Below are positions 8,848 to 16,335 of a DNA stretch of 46,012 bases, piece after piece. Origin of the DNA: a virus. Below the pieces are notes generated by a model. It made no database searches and was not told the DNA's origin. It worked only from the letters and a program-made list of their open reading frames with translations. Position numbers and translations under genes: made by a program. The stretch lies in IMG/VR virus record IMGVR_UViG_3300042866_001605, positions 1 through 46,012 of that record; one strand, written 5' to 3'. Each line of letters starts with the position of its first letter. Position 1 is the first letter of the stretch.

Positions 8848-9500
8848 TACTTCTTCTTCCCTTTCGTTTCGGCCGCTGGCTTGAACAGTTTGTCGCGGGA
8901 GTCTTTTGATAGACGATAGGAAAGGTGCCACTCGTCGTTCTCGTCCTTACACAGTTCGAACTCGAACTTCTTCTCATCGTGCTCGAATGTGCCACGGAAG
9001 GAGTCGCCGTCCTTACAGTATTGATTGTTTTTCCCTGGCGGTTCACCCTTCGAGGTGCCCACGTGATCAACCTCCTGTCCGAAGACGGACTCGATGGCCG
9101 ACTTGAACATGCGCGCCACCTTGTTGCCGTACTCCATGTCCGACACCTCGGCGTAGTCGCTGAAGTCGTCGAAGCGGGGGACTCCCCGGTCGCCGTGGTA
9201 GACTCGGTCGAGATCAATCGACTCGATGTCGTCGAGGGAAGGCCAGTCGGCGGGATCCGCTTTCGAGAGCGTTTCGATCGCTTCGCCGATCTGCCAGTCC
9301 TCCAGTTCCGGACTGAACTCAAAAGTGTTGATCTTACTCAGTAGTGATACCGAACCGTCGCTGTAGTCGTGAGCGAGGTGGTTGGCGTAGGATTCAGGAA
9401 TACGCGAAAAGACGCCGCCCGAACCCTGTAGTAGGGTCTGGACGGCGCGCAGTGCCTGAACCTGGTATTGATTGTCGAGGCTGTGCATACCACACGACAT
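8847..9500 (-). CDS. Hypothetical protein, first gene of the tail operon
   Basis: 217 residues, acidic overall with a Lys-rich end (KGKKK). Two cysteines bracket a charged 20-residue segment near residues 165-186. No family recognised. It follows the 5'-3' exonuclease gene after only 19 nt, which contain the GGGTAAAAAC element. If that element is a promoter, the ATG at 9500 would be nearly leaderless and the in-frame ATG at 9488 (MHSLDNQYQV) could be the real start. Neither has a Shine-Dalgarno. Confidence 0.6.
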   Translation of the reverse strand: MSCGMHSLDNQYQVQALRAVQTLLQGSGGVFSRIPESYANHLAHDYSDGSVSLLSKINTFEFSPELEDWQIGEAIETLSKADPADWPSLDDIESIDLDRVYHGDRGVPRFDDFSDYAEVSDMEYGNKVARMFKSAIESVFGQEVDHVGTSKGEPPGKNNQYCKDGDSFRGTFEHDEKKFEFELCKDENDEWHLSYRLSKDSRDKLFKPAAETKGKKK

Positions 9501-9510
9501 TTCGTATGGT

Positions 9511-9520
9511 GTTTTTACCC
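9511..9520 (-). promoter_or_regulatory. GGGTAAAAAC element before the tail operon
   Basis: GGGTAAAAAC on the minus strand overlaps the TAG stop of the exonuclease gene and lies 10 nt before the next ATG. The flanks extend the match with the copy at 16326 to 15 bases (TAGGGTAAAAACACC). It marks the switch from replication genes to tail genes. Confidence 0.55.
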
Positions 9521-10503
9521 TACAGCTTGAATGGTGCCTCGATGCCTACTGTGGCGAAGGCCCGCAGTGAGGAGTCGAAGTGGTCGGGTCGGGAGTTGGC
9601 GTTGGGATCGTTGAGTGTCTCCAGAAGGGTTCCGTAATCCTGAAAGACAGTCTCGATGTTCCAATCAGGGTTGGCGTCACACAGGTCGAAGAGGCACTTT
9701 GGCGAGCCGGGTGGAAGGTTATCGCCCATGTCACCATGAAGAACCTTGTACTCAGCGAGATTCTTAGGGTGGTCCAGATCAAACCCCATCTTGTGAGCTG
9801 TGTGCTCCTTGACGCCAAGTTCACCGACAAGACGTTCCTGGATCTTCTCAGCGGGGAAGGGAACACGCGTGTTCGCGAAGTAAACTCGATGCGACTCGTC
9901 AACGAGCTGGGACCAGTCCCTATCGAGAGTGGAGAGGAGGATCTGCCGTCGGTGGACGATGTCCTCGGTCCTATCTCGGGAAGCTCGATAGATAGCACCC
10001 GCGAAGTCGTCAGCCTCGTAACCCTCGTGTGTGAAGACACCGTAATACTCCTGACAGTAATCCATTCCAGCGTTGAACACCAGCCAGAAGTCGTCCGTCT
10101 TCTCACCTCGAGTGCCCTTGTAACTCGTCTTCAGCGTCTCTCGTGGGACGTTCTGCGCCTCAGCGTAGTTGTCCCAAGCTTGGGAGACAACCTCAGACTC
10201 TGTCATGAACTTGTCACGCCAGTAGTTGCCGGTGTCGCGATAACGTGAGTCGGCGACGATGACGTAGCGGTAGGAGTGGCGCGGTAACATGTCCGGACCA
10301 CGTTGGATTTTTGCGGCCCACGCGGCACGAAGGAGCTTCTTCGCCACCTCCTCGGACACGAGCTTGGCCACCTTGTCGGTGTACCACCTCATGATGTCGT
10401 GTGCGTACACGTGAAAGTCGACGACGACGAGTGGTGCGGGCTCCCGCTCCAGCTCAAACACTTCCTCGAGTTTTGTCCGCGTGGGGAGAGCCCTGACTGT
10501 CAT
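9520..10503 (-). CDS. FEN-family 5'-3' exonuclease (RNase H-like)
   Basis: 327 residues. The acidic active-site ladder of FEN-family nucleases is present: D29 (VVVDF), D85 (VADSRY), the YKGTRGEKTDDFW motif (128-140), G-YEADDFAGA with E163, D165 and D166, STLDRDWSQLV with D194 and D196, and GDMGDN with D258 and D261. Phage members such as T4 RNase H and T5 exonuclease remove RNA primers and flaps or process ends during replication. The start overlaps the thyX stop by 4 nt (ATGA), fixing it at 10503. It ends the replication operon. Confidence 0.9.
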   Translation of the reverse strand: MTVRALPTRTKLEEVFELEREPAPLVVVDFHVYAHDIMRWYTDKVAKLVSEEVAKKLLRAAWAAKIQRGPDMLPRHSYRYVIVADSRYRDTGNYWRDKFMTESEVVSQAWDNYAEAQNVPRETLKTSYKGTRGEKTDDFWLVFNAGMDYCQEYYGVFTHEGYEADDFAGAIYRASRDRTEDIVHRRQILLSTLDRDWSQLVDESHRVYFANTRVPFPAEKIQERLVGELGVKEHTAHKMGFDLDHPKNLAEYKVLHGDMGDNLPPGSPKCLFDLCDANPDWNIETVFQDYGTLLETLNDPNANSRPDHFDSSLRAFATVGIEAPFKL

Positions 10504-11294
10504 TCTGATTTCGCTTTGAGTACGGCGATCTCGGAACGAAGCTCAATGACTTCCTTCCTGAGGCGCTCGGTTTCGTCAACACCCTTATTGTAGCTCCAGT
10601 CTAGGGAGCCGTAAACCGTTGGGAAGACATTTGCGAAGACCGACTTACAGGCTCGGGCGAGCTCGACGTGCTCGAACTGAGCGACACCCTCGTCATCACG
10701 CACCCCAATGTAATGGATCCAACTGCGGCAAGAACCTGTAACGTACAGACGGCTATAAACGCCCTGCGGGAGAACGAATCTTGCGACCTCCTTAGCGATT
10801 CCACGGTCGAGAAGATCCTTGTAGCACTGAGTCGCGACCGTGTAAGCGGTGGACATAGTGCCCCACATCTCATCGGTGAGGTCTCCGTGACCAGCTGGTA
10901 TGCTGTTCTGTCGGTTTTTAGGATCCTGGACACGCGCTTCCTCCGGCACGTAGAACATGTTGAAGTGCGCCGACAGTCCGTCGGTGTGGTTCTTCATCTC
11001 CTGCTGGTCCTCGTACCGTCCGGAGAATTGCTGAAAGCAAAAACTTCGATGACGCAGAAGCTGCACGGCAATGGCAAGGGGGGTCACCACCTCCACCGTC
11101 ATGCTCGCCTGCTCGAACACCGACCAGTGACCGTGTTTGGCGCAGTATCTGAGGAGACGATCGACATTGGGATTCGTCTGATCCTTGGAGGTCACACGAG
11201 CGATGTAGCCCATTATGGCCTCAGGATCGGGGGTGTGGCTCACCAGTCGCGCTTTGCTGGAGCCTTCGATGAGCCAGGGGTTGGTGTTTTCCAT
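10500..11294 (-). CDS. thyX: Flavin-dependent thymidylate synthase ThyX
   Basis: 264 residues. The ThyX signature RHRx7S is complete: R81-H82-R83 and S91 in RHRSFCFQQFSGRYED, preceded by HGHWSVFEQ. ThyX methylates dUMP to dTMP with methylenetetrahydrofolate and FADH2, supplying thymidylate for phage DNA synthesis. It is common in phages of aquatic bacteria. The last 25 residues form a helix predicted to be coiled. It is coupled by TGATG to the gene before and by ATGA to the exonuclease after. No key residue is missing. Confidence 0.96.
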   Translation of the reverse strand: MENTNPWLIEGSSKARLVSHTPDPEAIMGYIARVTSKDQTNPNVDRLLRYCAKHGHWSVFEQASMTVEVVTPLAIAVQLLRHRSFCFQQFSGRYEDQQEMKNHTDGLSAHFNMFYVPEEARVQDPKNRQNSIPAGHGDLTDEMWGTMSTAYTVATQCYKDLLDRGIAKEVARFVLPQGVYSRLYVTGSCRSWIHYIGVRDDEGVAQFEHVELARACKSVFANVFPTVYGSLDWSYNKGVDETERLRKEVIELRSEIAVLKAKSE

Positions 11295-11635
11295 CAGAAT
11301 TTGATAATGTCGTCGGCCATACCGCCACGGACACCGCTATTGAAGTCAACAGGGATGTGGTCCTTAGGGTCGGAAGAAGTGTAAGGATAGAAACCGTCGG
11401 AGGTGTTGAAAAGTATATCGTTGAGACGACCCTGATAATCGGGAGTGTTGATCTTACGAGGCACGCACCGAATAGTCTCACCCTCATCGAAGATATAGCC
11501 TGCGGCGGTCAAAAACCGCTGGAAGTACTCGCACATCTCATCAATGACGCGCTCGGGCATCTCCATCGTGATCTCAGTCGGATGGCTGAAATCACTGAGT
11601 TCGGTGTAACTGAAGACGAATTTGGTTTGGGTCAT
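11294..11635 (-). CDS. Conserved-looking hypothetical protein, 113 aa
   Basis: 113 residues between the DEDDh exonuclease and thyX, starting 1 nt after the exonuclease stop and ending in a TGATG overlap with thyX. It contains a helix ITMEMPERVIDEMCEYFQRF and ends GGMADDIIKF. The style resembles small helper proteins in replication operons of large phages. No function can be assigned. Confidence 0.7.
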   Translation of the reverse strand: MTQTKFVFSYTELSDFSHPTEITMEMPERVIDEMCEYFQRFLTAAGYIFDEGETIRCVPRKINTPDYQGRLNDILFNTSDGFYPYTSSDPKDHIPVDFNSGVRGGMADDIIKF

Positions 11636-11636
11636 G

Positions 11637-12263
11637 TCAAAAGTCCAGTTCGATGAGATCTGCGTTCTCTGTAGCCTCGTCGAAGAGGCCGGCCATCTTC
11701 TGCATCACCTTCAGTGTGGAGATGCAGTCGGAGAGAGCGTCGTGGCTCCCCATGCCGCTTAGATTCGGCAGCTTCTGCCACTTCACGTCATTCTTTTTCT
11801 TCGACCACTCGCCGACCCACGCCGAGTACTGATCCATGGCGCACGAGGCGGCGGCCAGCTTCGGTCGAGGCTCCTGGTACTTGTCGAACATGTGCATCAG
11901 CAGGGCGATGTCGAAGTCCGCGTTGTAGGCGATGACGTGCTTGCCCTCGAGGTATGCGCTGATGACCTTGGCCACCTGAAGGAAAAACGGCTTATCCTGC
12001 ACCATCTCGTTGGTGATGCCGTGAATGGCCTGAACCTCCTCGCCCATGGGACGATCCGGTTTCAGCATCATGGTGAGGATGGGACGGCCAGCGGTGTTGA
12101 TGACGCTCAACTGGACGATCTCAGTGTTCGGGTCCTGCCTCAGGATCCCCGTCGACTCCAGGTCGATGATCACCGTGTTCGGATCCGCCAGTCGGTCCAC
12201 TGCCCACTGCTTCGCGGACTGCTTGGCCGAGTTCGTCTGGGGTGAGGGAGTTGATGTAGTCAT
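11637..12263 (-). CDS. DEDDh 3'-5' exonuclease (DnaQ/RNase T-like)
   Basis: 208 residues from the ATG at 12263. The active-site residues are all visible: D34 and E36 in IIDLESTG (Exo I), D118 in AYNADFDIALL (Exo II), H174 and D179 in SHDALSDC (Exo III). It hydrolyses single-stranded DNA or RNA 3' ends and may act as a separate proofreading subunit or in recombination or turnover. GGAGG lies 13 nt before the chosen ATG. An in-frame TTG at 12287 would add 8 residues. It ends NADLIELDF, a tail shared with two other proteins here, and its start lies inside the preceding 99-codon gene. Confidence 0.88.
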   Translation of the reverse strand: MTTSTPSPQTNSAKQSAKQWAVDRLADPNTVIIDLESTGILRQDPNTEIVQLSVINTAGRPILTMMLKPDRPMGEEVQAIHGITNEMVQDKPFFLQVAKVISAYLEGKHVIAYNADFDIALLMHMFDKYQEPRPKLAAASCAMDQYSAWVGEWSKKKNDVKWQKLPNLSGMGSHDALSDCISTLKVMQKMAGLFDEATENADLIELDF

Positions 12264-12420
12264 TGGCGATGCGTTGCCTCCAGTCAAGTATTTTGGTCAC
12301 CACCTCTTCGAGGCTGGTGGCGTAGCCACACACTTTGTCAATACCATCGGGGCCATCATAGAGGGTCCAATAGTAGACGGTGCGTCCTCCACGCCAAAGG
12401 TCGTAGATTTCGATCTTCAT
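12121..12420 (-). CDS. Small hypothetical protein overlapping the DEDDh exonuclease gene
   Basis: 99 residues. The ATG at 12420 overlaps the previous stop by 4 nt (ATGA), good evidence of translation, and without it 153 bp would be empty. The first 52 residues (MKIEIYDLWRGGRTVYYW onward, then SLEEVVTKILDWRQRIANDY) look like a normal small phage protein. The last 47 residues overlap the exonuclease start by 143 nt in another frame and are Gly/His/Pro-rich, so the C-terminus looks like a recent overprinted extension. Function unknown. Confidence 0.65.
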   Translation of the reverse strand: MKIEIYDLWRGGRTVYYWTLYDGPDGIDKVCGYATSLEEVVTKILDWRQRIANDYINSLTPDELGQAVREAVGSGPTGGSEHGDHRPGVDGDPEAGPEH

Positions 12421-12797
12421 GCTCCAACAGGGAGAATTGAAAAGTCGTGTGTGCCTTTCAGCCCACGTGACTTACTTTTGCCACCGAGGCGGTGATACGC
12501 GTACACACTGCCCGTAAACTTCACTCGTTCATTCTGTTCCAAAGGGATTCCCAAACGTTTCAAGTGCCGCGTCAAACACCAGAGATGTGTGAGCGGCACG
12601 GATTCCCCTAGGGGCATAGGTGTCACGATGAGGTTGACAAGGAGAACGGTCTCTAAGTGTTTCTTTCTGGGGTGCTGACGAAACTCCTTTATCCTCCCCG
12701 TGACTTCAACGAGTTGGTCCTCGAATGGTTCGAGCACCTCACGGTAGTCGGGTGAGTAGATCCGTTCCTCGGCGGGCACGGATGTTTTGTGGCTCAC
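12417..12797 (-). CDS. Putative OB-fold nucleic-acid-binding protein
   Basis: 126 residues, first gene of the replication operon. A GTG start at 12797 is used because no in-frame ATG occurs before the conserved-looking core. Alternating strands (LVEVTGRIKEFR, ETVLLVNLIVTP, LTHLWCLTRHL, ERVKFTGSVYAY, THDFSI) fit a small OB-fold of the type found in phage single-stranded nucleic-acid binding proteins. I infer the fold from this pattern only. The divergent plus-strand gene starts 42 bp away. Confidence 0.5.
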   Translation of the reverse strand: MSHKTSVPAEERIYSPDYREVLEPFEDQLVEVTGRIKEFRQHPRKKHLETVLLVNLIVTPMPLGESVPLTHLWCLTRHLKRLGIPLEQNERVKFTGSVYAYHRLGGKSKSRGLKGTHDFSILPVGA

Positions 12798-12805
12798 ATG
12801 GTGTT

Positions 12806-12814
12806 GGGTAACAC
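12806..12814 (+). promoter_or_regulatory. GGGTAACAC element before the plus-strand gene
   Basis: GGGTAACAC on the plus strand, 24 nt before the ATG at 12839, is a variant of the GGGTAAAA element seen before minus-strand genes. It is the only good match on the plus strand and precedes the only plus-strand gene. Confidence 0.45.
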
Positions 12815-12817
12815 TCT

Positions 12818-12834
12818 CTACAGACCTACTGTAG
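12818..12834. promoter_or_regulatory. Inverted repeat in the divergent promoter region
   Basis: CTACAG - ACCTA - CTGTAG is a perfect 6-bp dyad with a 5-bp spacer in the 41-bp gap between divergent genes. Its position suits an operator controlling both directions, or a short leader hairpin of the plus-strand gene. Confidence 0.45.
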
Positions 12835-12838
12835 CCGC

Positions 12839-13588
12839 ATGACCCCTCAGGAAACCCTCGGCCTAAACAAGGGCCAATTCACTCAGAAGGTGGGCCGCAT
12901 CATCGACAACAATCGCGCGAATTCCCGCCTCATCGGCGAACCGCGCGACTTTATCCTCCGCGTTTGCAGACTCGCGGCGCGGTGGGAGAAACTCGCACAG
13001 AAAACCGACACGCAGGTGTATCTCCGCTACTTCGATATGGCGGGCGGGAGACGAGTGAAGATGATCTCCCTCGAGGGTGGTGGCTCCAGGCAACCCGTCC
13101 CGAAGGCGAAACTCATCGAGGCGCTATATCCTACCAAAAAGATCGCCACCACTGCAACCCTAGAGGAGAAGCATTTCAACACCGTCAAGGCAGCGATGCG
13201 CCGTGGGGTGGAGCAACAGCTCCGTGATTACAAGGCGACCACGAGCTACCCGATCGAGTGCCTGGTGACGGGGCGCCTTCTCAGGAAGGGGACGAGGGTC
13301 GACATCGACCACCACGGGAAGCCCTTCGCGCAGCTTGCGGACGAGTGGGTGAACCATAACATGCTGACGTACGCGGACATTATACTCTGTGGGCCGCCGA
13401 CTGGGAAGAGGATCAAGGACGACGCGCTGTGGGAGTCGTGGAAGGAGTGGCACCTTGAGCACGCGAGGCTCGCGGTGGTGTGCGCGAAGGCAAATAGATC
13501 AAAAGGCGCAGCGGGATACGCTACGCCTGTGGAGTTGCTCGGGACGTTCAAGCCCCAAGCAGAGGATGAGATCGATCTCGATTTTTAG
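12839..13588 (+). CDS. Putative nuclease-like protein, the only plus-strand gene
   Basis: 249 residues. A basic helical N-terminal half is followed by TSYPIECLVTGRLLRKG and TRVDIDHHGKPFAQL. The C-x-x-TG ... D-x-DH ... PF-x-x-L arrangement recalls HNH/DCL-like (DUF3223-type) phage and bacterial proteins in which the DH is functional. I cannot confirm the fold. It ends AEDEIDLDF, an acidic-Phe tail like the SSB-like protein and the DEDDh exonuclease, suggesting shared partners. The stop codon overlaps the convergent fibre-accessory gene by 4 bp. Alternatives are a DNA-binding regulator or homing-type element. The last call is weak because the gene is well integrated. Confidence 0.55.
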   Translation: MTPQETLGLNKGQFTQKVGRIIDNNRANSRLIGEPRDFILRVCRLAARWEKLAQKTDTQVYLRYFDMAGGRRVKMISLEGGGSRQPVPKAKLIEALYPTKKIATTATLEEKHFNTVKAAMRRGVEQQLRDYKATTSYPIECLVTGRLLRKGTRVDIDHHGKPFAQLADEWVNHNMLTYADIILCGPPTGKRIKDDALWESWKEWHLEHARLAVVCAKANRSKGAAGYATPVELLGTFKPQAEDEIDLDF

Positions 13589-14316
13589 GCGTTGGGGTCA
13601 CCCTCAACACGCCAATCGAAGCTGTAGAGCTGGGGCACTGTGGTGGCGGCGTTCACTGTGGCCGTCATGGCGCTCACTTCGCCGTCGATGTATGCCTGGT
13701 AGGTGTCCAGGTCGATACCGGCATAATCCGCGGTGGGAAGTGTTCCCGGCGAGGCCTCAATGCTCAGTTGGTACATCGAGTAGATTCGGGCCTGAAGATC
13801 AGCCTGCTCGGTGGCCGAGGTCTGGATCAGAGTGATGAGACTAGCCTGAGCGGCAGCCAGATTCAGATTCGGGTTCACACCTGAGACAACCCACTCACTG
13901 TCGTTAAACCAGTAGAGAGTTTGGAAGTCCTCCGGAGTGGGAGGGACCAAATCTGTTGTTGTCGCCGGTGGGATGCCACCAACAGTGGTGATAGCGATCT
14001 CGTTCCCCAAAGGAACCGTAGAGCCGTTAAACAGCGTAGAATCGCTAGTGGAGTAGAAGATCTGGGGATTCAGGTAGGCGTCGATGATAGCCTGAGCGCT
14101 GGTGATGTAAGGAAGATATGGGGTGATGTCTGTGATGTCCTCATTTTGAGGTTTGGCGCCGGTCATCACATCGCCAACGTATTCAATCTGTCCGATGGTA
14201 TCGTACCACTGGACACAGTGAATGGTGGGATCAATGCCTACGTAGTCGACATCCTGTGCCAGGTAACCGTCGATCTGCGCGTCTCCAGTTCCAGGGAATA
14301 AAGTGTAGCGAGCCAT
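13585..14316 (-). CDS. Tail-fibre accessory protein (probable)
   Basis: 243 residues, last gene of the fibre locus. IHCVQWYDTIGQIEYVGDV near the N-terminus is typical of small proteins found after phage fibre genes. The C-terminal 80 residues are helical, with LITLIQTSATEQADLQARIYSMY and TMTATVN-like stretches, the shape of tail-fibre assembly proteins (DUF4376-like). It starts 1 nt after the stop of the Cys-rich gene. The role is inferred from context. Confidence 0.5.
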   Translation of the reverse strand: MARYTLFPGTGDAQIDGYLAQDVDYVGIDPTIHCVQWYDTIGQIEYVGDVMTGAKPQNEDITDITPYLPYITSAQAIIDAYLNPQIFYSTSDSTLFNGSTVPLGNEIAITTVGGIPPATTTDLVPPTPEDFQTLYWFNDSEWVVSGVNPNLNLAAAQASLITLIQTSATEQADLQARIYSMYQLSIEASPGTLPTADYAGIDLDTYQAYIDGEVSAMTATVNAATTVPQLYSFDWRVEGDPNA

Positions 14317-14317
14317 G

Positions 14318-14641
14318 TTACGAAGGGGGCAATTCAGCGAAAGGAACGTCAGTTGATGGAAGCTCTGATACTATAGCTCCCACAACCACATTGGCAAGAA
14401 GTTTGTTGGTGATGTCTGTGCGGTTTATGGACTCATTCCGAAGGCTTTCAACTGCGCTCGCCGTGCTTCGTTGTTGAGCCGAGTTTTCTATAAGCAACAT
14501 CGGCATGGTGCTGACAACACAGAGTTGATTGTCAACGTCTTTGCCCGTATTGATGTCGTAGCCTCGGACTGTCGCCCACCATGCACACTGTTCTTCGATG
14601 CAAGGTTTCCTTAGGAGTGGGCAGATGGTTTTCTTCGCCAT
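14318..14641 (-). CDS. Cys-rich small conserved protein after tail fibres
   Basis: 107 residues. Cysteines at 7, 14, 19 and 41 (CPLLRKPC, QCAWW, QLC) could bind a metal. The middle has PMLLIENSAQQRSTASAVESLRNE. I recall similar proteins (CPLLxKPCI...CAWY...LPMLLIEN) beside tail genes in several environmental phages, with no known function. It begins 8 nt after the upstream fibre stop. Confidence 0.65.
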   Translation of the reverse strand: MAKKTICPLLRKPCIEEQCAWWATVRGYDINTGKDVDNQLCVVSTMPMLLIENSAQQRSTASAVESLRNESINRTDITNKLLANVVVGAIVSELPSTDVPFAELPPS

Positions 14642-14649
14642 AGTTGTCG

Positions 14650-15444
14650 TTAGGATTTAGCGCAGAGGATAGCGTCTACGTATTGGACGGCCAAATTGAG
14701 AGTTCCTCCGTTGAAGGAAGCGCTACCACTCACGGACACTCCAGAAACGGAGTGGGAGTGACTCTGGTTGTTACCATTGAAGGAACCCGAACCGGACGCG
14801 GAGTGGGTGTGGCTTCCGCTACCTCCAGCCGCACCTGTATTATCGCCCTGCTGGTCATTCACACCCTGCTGCTGGCCCATTTTGCCACCGTTAGCAGGTC
14901 TTTTCTGATAGTTGTGAACGTGGGAAGGCAGCTCATTAGTAGAGATAGACGTACCACCAACGCTCAAACCCGAAAGACTGATGCTACCAGACGGCGTCTG
15001 GTTAACGGTGTTGGTACTTCCCCCACTCGCTGAGAGACCGGAGAGAGAAACACTACCAGTTACGGGAACAGATGTGAATACTGATGTGAATGGCTGGGCG
15101 CCGCCTGTAGCGCCACCATTACTGTTAACTACACGCACCGCTTTGTTATTCTGCGTGGTGACCTGAGTCCATCCGGCGGGAGCCGAAGCCTGGATGAACA
15201 TTGTCACGGTGCCGGCAGGAAAGTCACCGGAGCCAGACGCAGAAGCGTTGATCGTCACCGTTCCAACGCCAGAACTGGGACTGATCGTAATGTTATTCCC
15301 GGCGCGGATCTCAGAAACCACCTCTGCTGGGTTGATGCTAATCGCACCGTCCGGAGATATCGAGATCCCAGTGCCTGCTCTCACGGCACCAATAACCCCA
15401 GGACCTCCAGGGGCTTGCATCAGTTGGGCTAGATTTAGGGCCAT
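14650..15444 (-). CDS. Short tail fibre with His-x-His sites, paralogue A
   Basis: 264 residues. The N-terminal module (AQLMQAPGGPGVIGAVRAG, GTGISISPDGAI) is followed by FPAGTVTMFIQASAPAGW, Ser/Gly beta repeats (SGSVSLSGLSASGG type), the helix-like NELPSHVHNYQKRP, then HVH, HTH and HSHS pairs and the C-terminal VQYVDAILCAKS. HxH pairs in short fibres coordinate metal along the trimer axis. About half of its residues match the next gene upstream, with the same module order, so the two are a tandem duplication. It probably binds a host surface receptor. Confidence 0.75.
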   Translation of the reverse strand: MALNLAQLMQAPGGPGVIGAVRAGTGISISPDGAISINPAEVVSEIRAGNNITISPSSGVGTVTINASASGSGDFPAGTVTMFIQASAPAGWTQVTTQNNKAVRVVNSNGGATGGAQPFTSVFTSVPVTGSVSLSGLSASGGSTNTVNQTPSGSISLSGLSVGGTSISTNELPSHVHNYQKRPANGGKMGQQQGVNDQQGDNTGAAGGSGSHTHSASGSGSFNGNNQSHSHSVSGVSVSGSASFNGGTLNLAVQYVDAILCAKS

Positions 15445-15483
15445 AGCGGTCGAGAGTAAAGCGGTTCCGACAGATGCATGAGA

Positions 15484-15492
15484 GTTTTACCC
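15484..15492 (-). promoter_or_regulatory. GGGTAAAAC element before short fibre A
   Basis: GGGTAAAAC on the minus strand overlaps the stop codon of the preceding fibre gene (TAGGGGTAAAAC) and lies 39 nt before the ATG at 15444. The leader has no Shine-Dalgarno. Confidence 0.5.
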
Positions 15493-16293
15493 CTAGTTGG
15501 AGAGTTTTCTACAGACAATCAGATCGATGTATTGGACGGAGAAGTCGAAGCTGCCTCCGCTGAATGAGGCGTTACCGGTGACGGGAGCACTGAAGGAGTG
15601 ATCGTGACTGTAGGAGTTTCCAGAGAATGAGCCGCTTCCCGAAAGAGAGTGAGAGTGACCACCGCTAGATCCCGTAGCACTTGTGGTATCACCCTGGTTA
15701 TCTTGAATGCCCTGCTGCTGGCCCATTTTGTTACCGCCTGCTGGTCTTGGCTGGTAGTTGTGGTTGTGCGAGGCGATTTGAGCCGTGGAAACTGAGGTGG
15801 CTCCTAAAGACAGTCCCCCCAAAGAGATCGATCCACTTGCCACCTGTGAGGCGCTTGTCGTGTTTCCAGACGCGTTAACCCCACTGAGAGAGACGGAGCC
15901 AGTGAAAGTTTTTGAGCTGAAGACAGCATCCCATGCCTGACTACCGCCTGTACCGGCGCCGGCTGTGGAAACAACTCGAAGCATCCGCGTCCCGAGTTGT
16001 TCCGTGATCCAATTCGGAGGAGCGCCGGTTTGGAAGAACGTCATAACTGTTCCAACCGGGAGCAGTTTGGTCGGGTCTGGGGCGATAGTGGCAGATATCG
16101 TTACTTGGCCGAGTCCTGGATTCGGCAGGATCGTGATGTTATCGCCCGGGAGAATCCGGCTACAAAAAGCGTTTAAGTCCGCCGAGACAGCACCCGTGAC
16201 AGCATCAATGGTGATACCGCTTCCCGCCTTAACGGCCCCTCTAACCCCAGGGCCATTTGGGGGAACCATAAGTTGTGCATTACTTAGGGGCAT
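15493..16293 (-). CDS. Short tail fibre with His-x-His sites, paralogue B
   Basis: 266 residues, same architecture as the following gene: AQLMVPPNGPGVRGAVKAG, LPVGTVMTFFQTGAPPNW, SGSVSLSGVNASGN, ASHNHNYQPRPAGG, GGHSHSLSGSGSFSG, SHDHSF and the C-terminal VQYIDLIVCRK. The core and C-terminus are closest to paralogue A, while the segment after residue 35 is divergent. Two related receptor binders from separate transcription starts could be a mixed or alternative tip. Confidence 0.75.
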   Translation of the reverse strand: MPLSNAQLMVPPNGPGVRGAVKAGSGITIDAVTGAVSADLNAFCSRILPGDNITILPNPGLGQVTISATIAPDPTKLLPVGTVMTFFQTGAPPNWITEQLGTRMLRVVSTAGAGTGGSQAWDAVFSSKTFTGSVSLSGVNASGNTTSASQVASGSISLGGLSLGATSVSTAQIASHNHNYQPRPAGGNKMGQQQGIQDNQGDTTSATGSSGGHSHSLSGSGSFSGNSYSHDHSFSAPVTGNASFSGGSFDFSVQYIDLIVCRKLSN

Positions 16294-16325
16294 AACTTGA
16301 TGAGATGGGTACGGGTTCCTGAGGT

Positions 16326-16335
16326 GTTTTTACCC
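16326..16335 (-). promoter_or_regulatory. GGGTAAAAAC element before short fibre B
   Basis: GGGTAAAAAC on the minus strand overlaps the TAG stop of the preceding gene, 32 nt before the ATG at 16293. It shares TAGGGTAAAAACACC with the copy at 9511. Confidence 0.55.

Noticed and set aside
12264-12287. TTG start adding 8 residues to the DEDDh exonuclease
   Set aside because: The ATG at 12263 is a better codon with GGAGG upstream, and the extra residues are not part of the fold.
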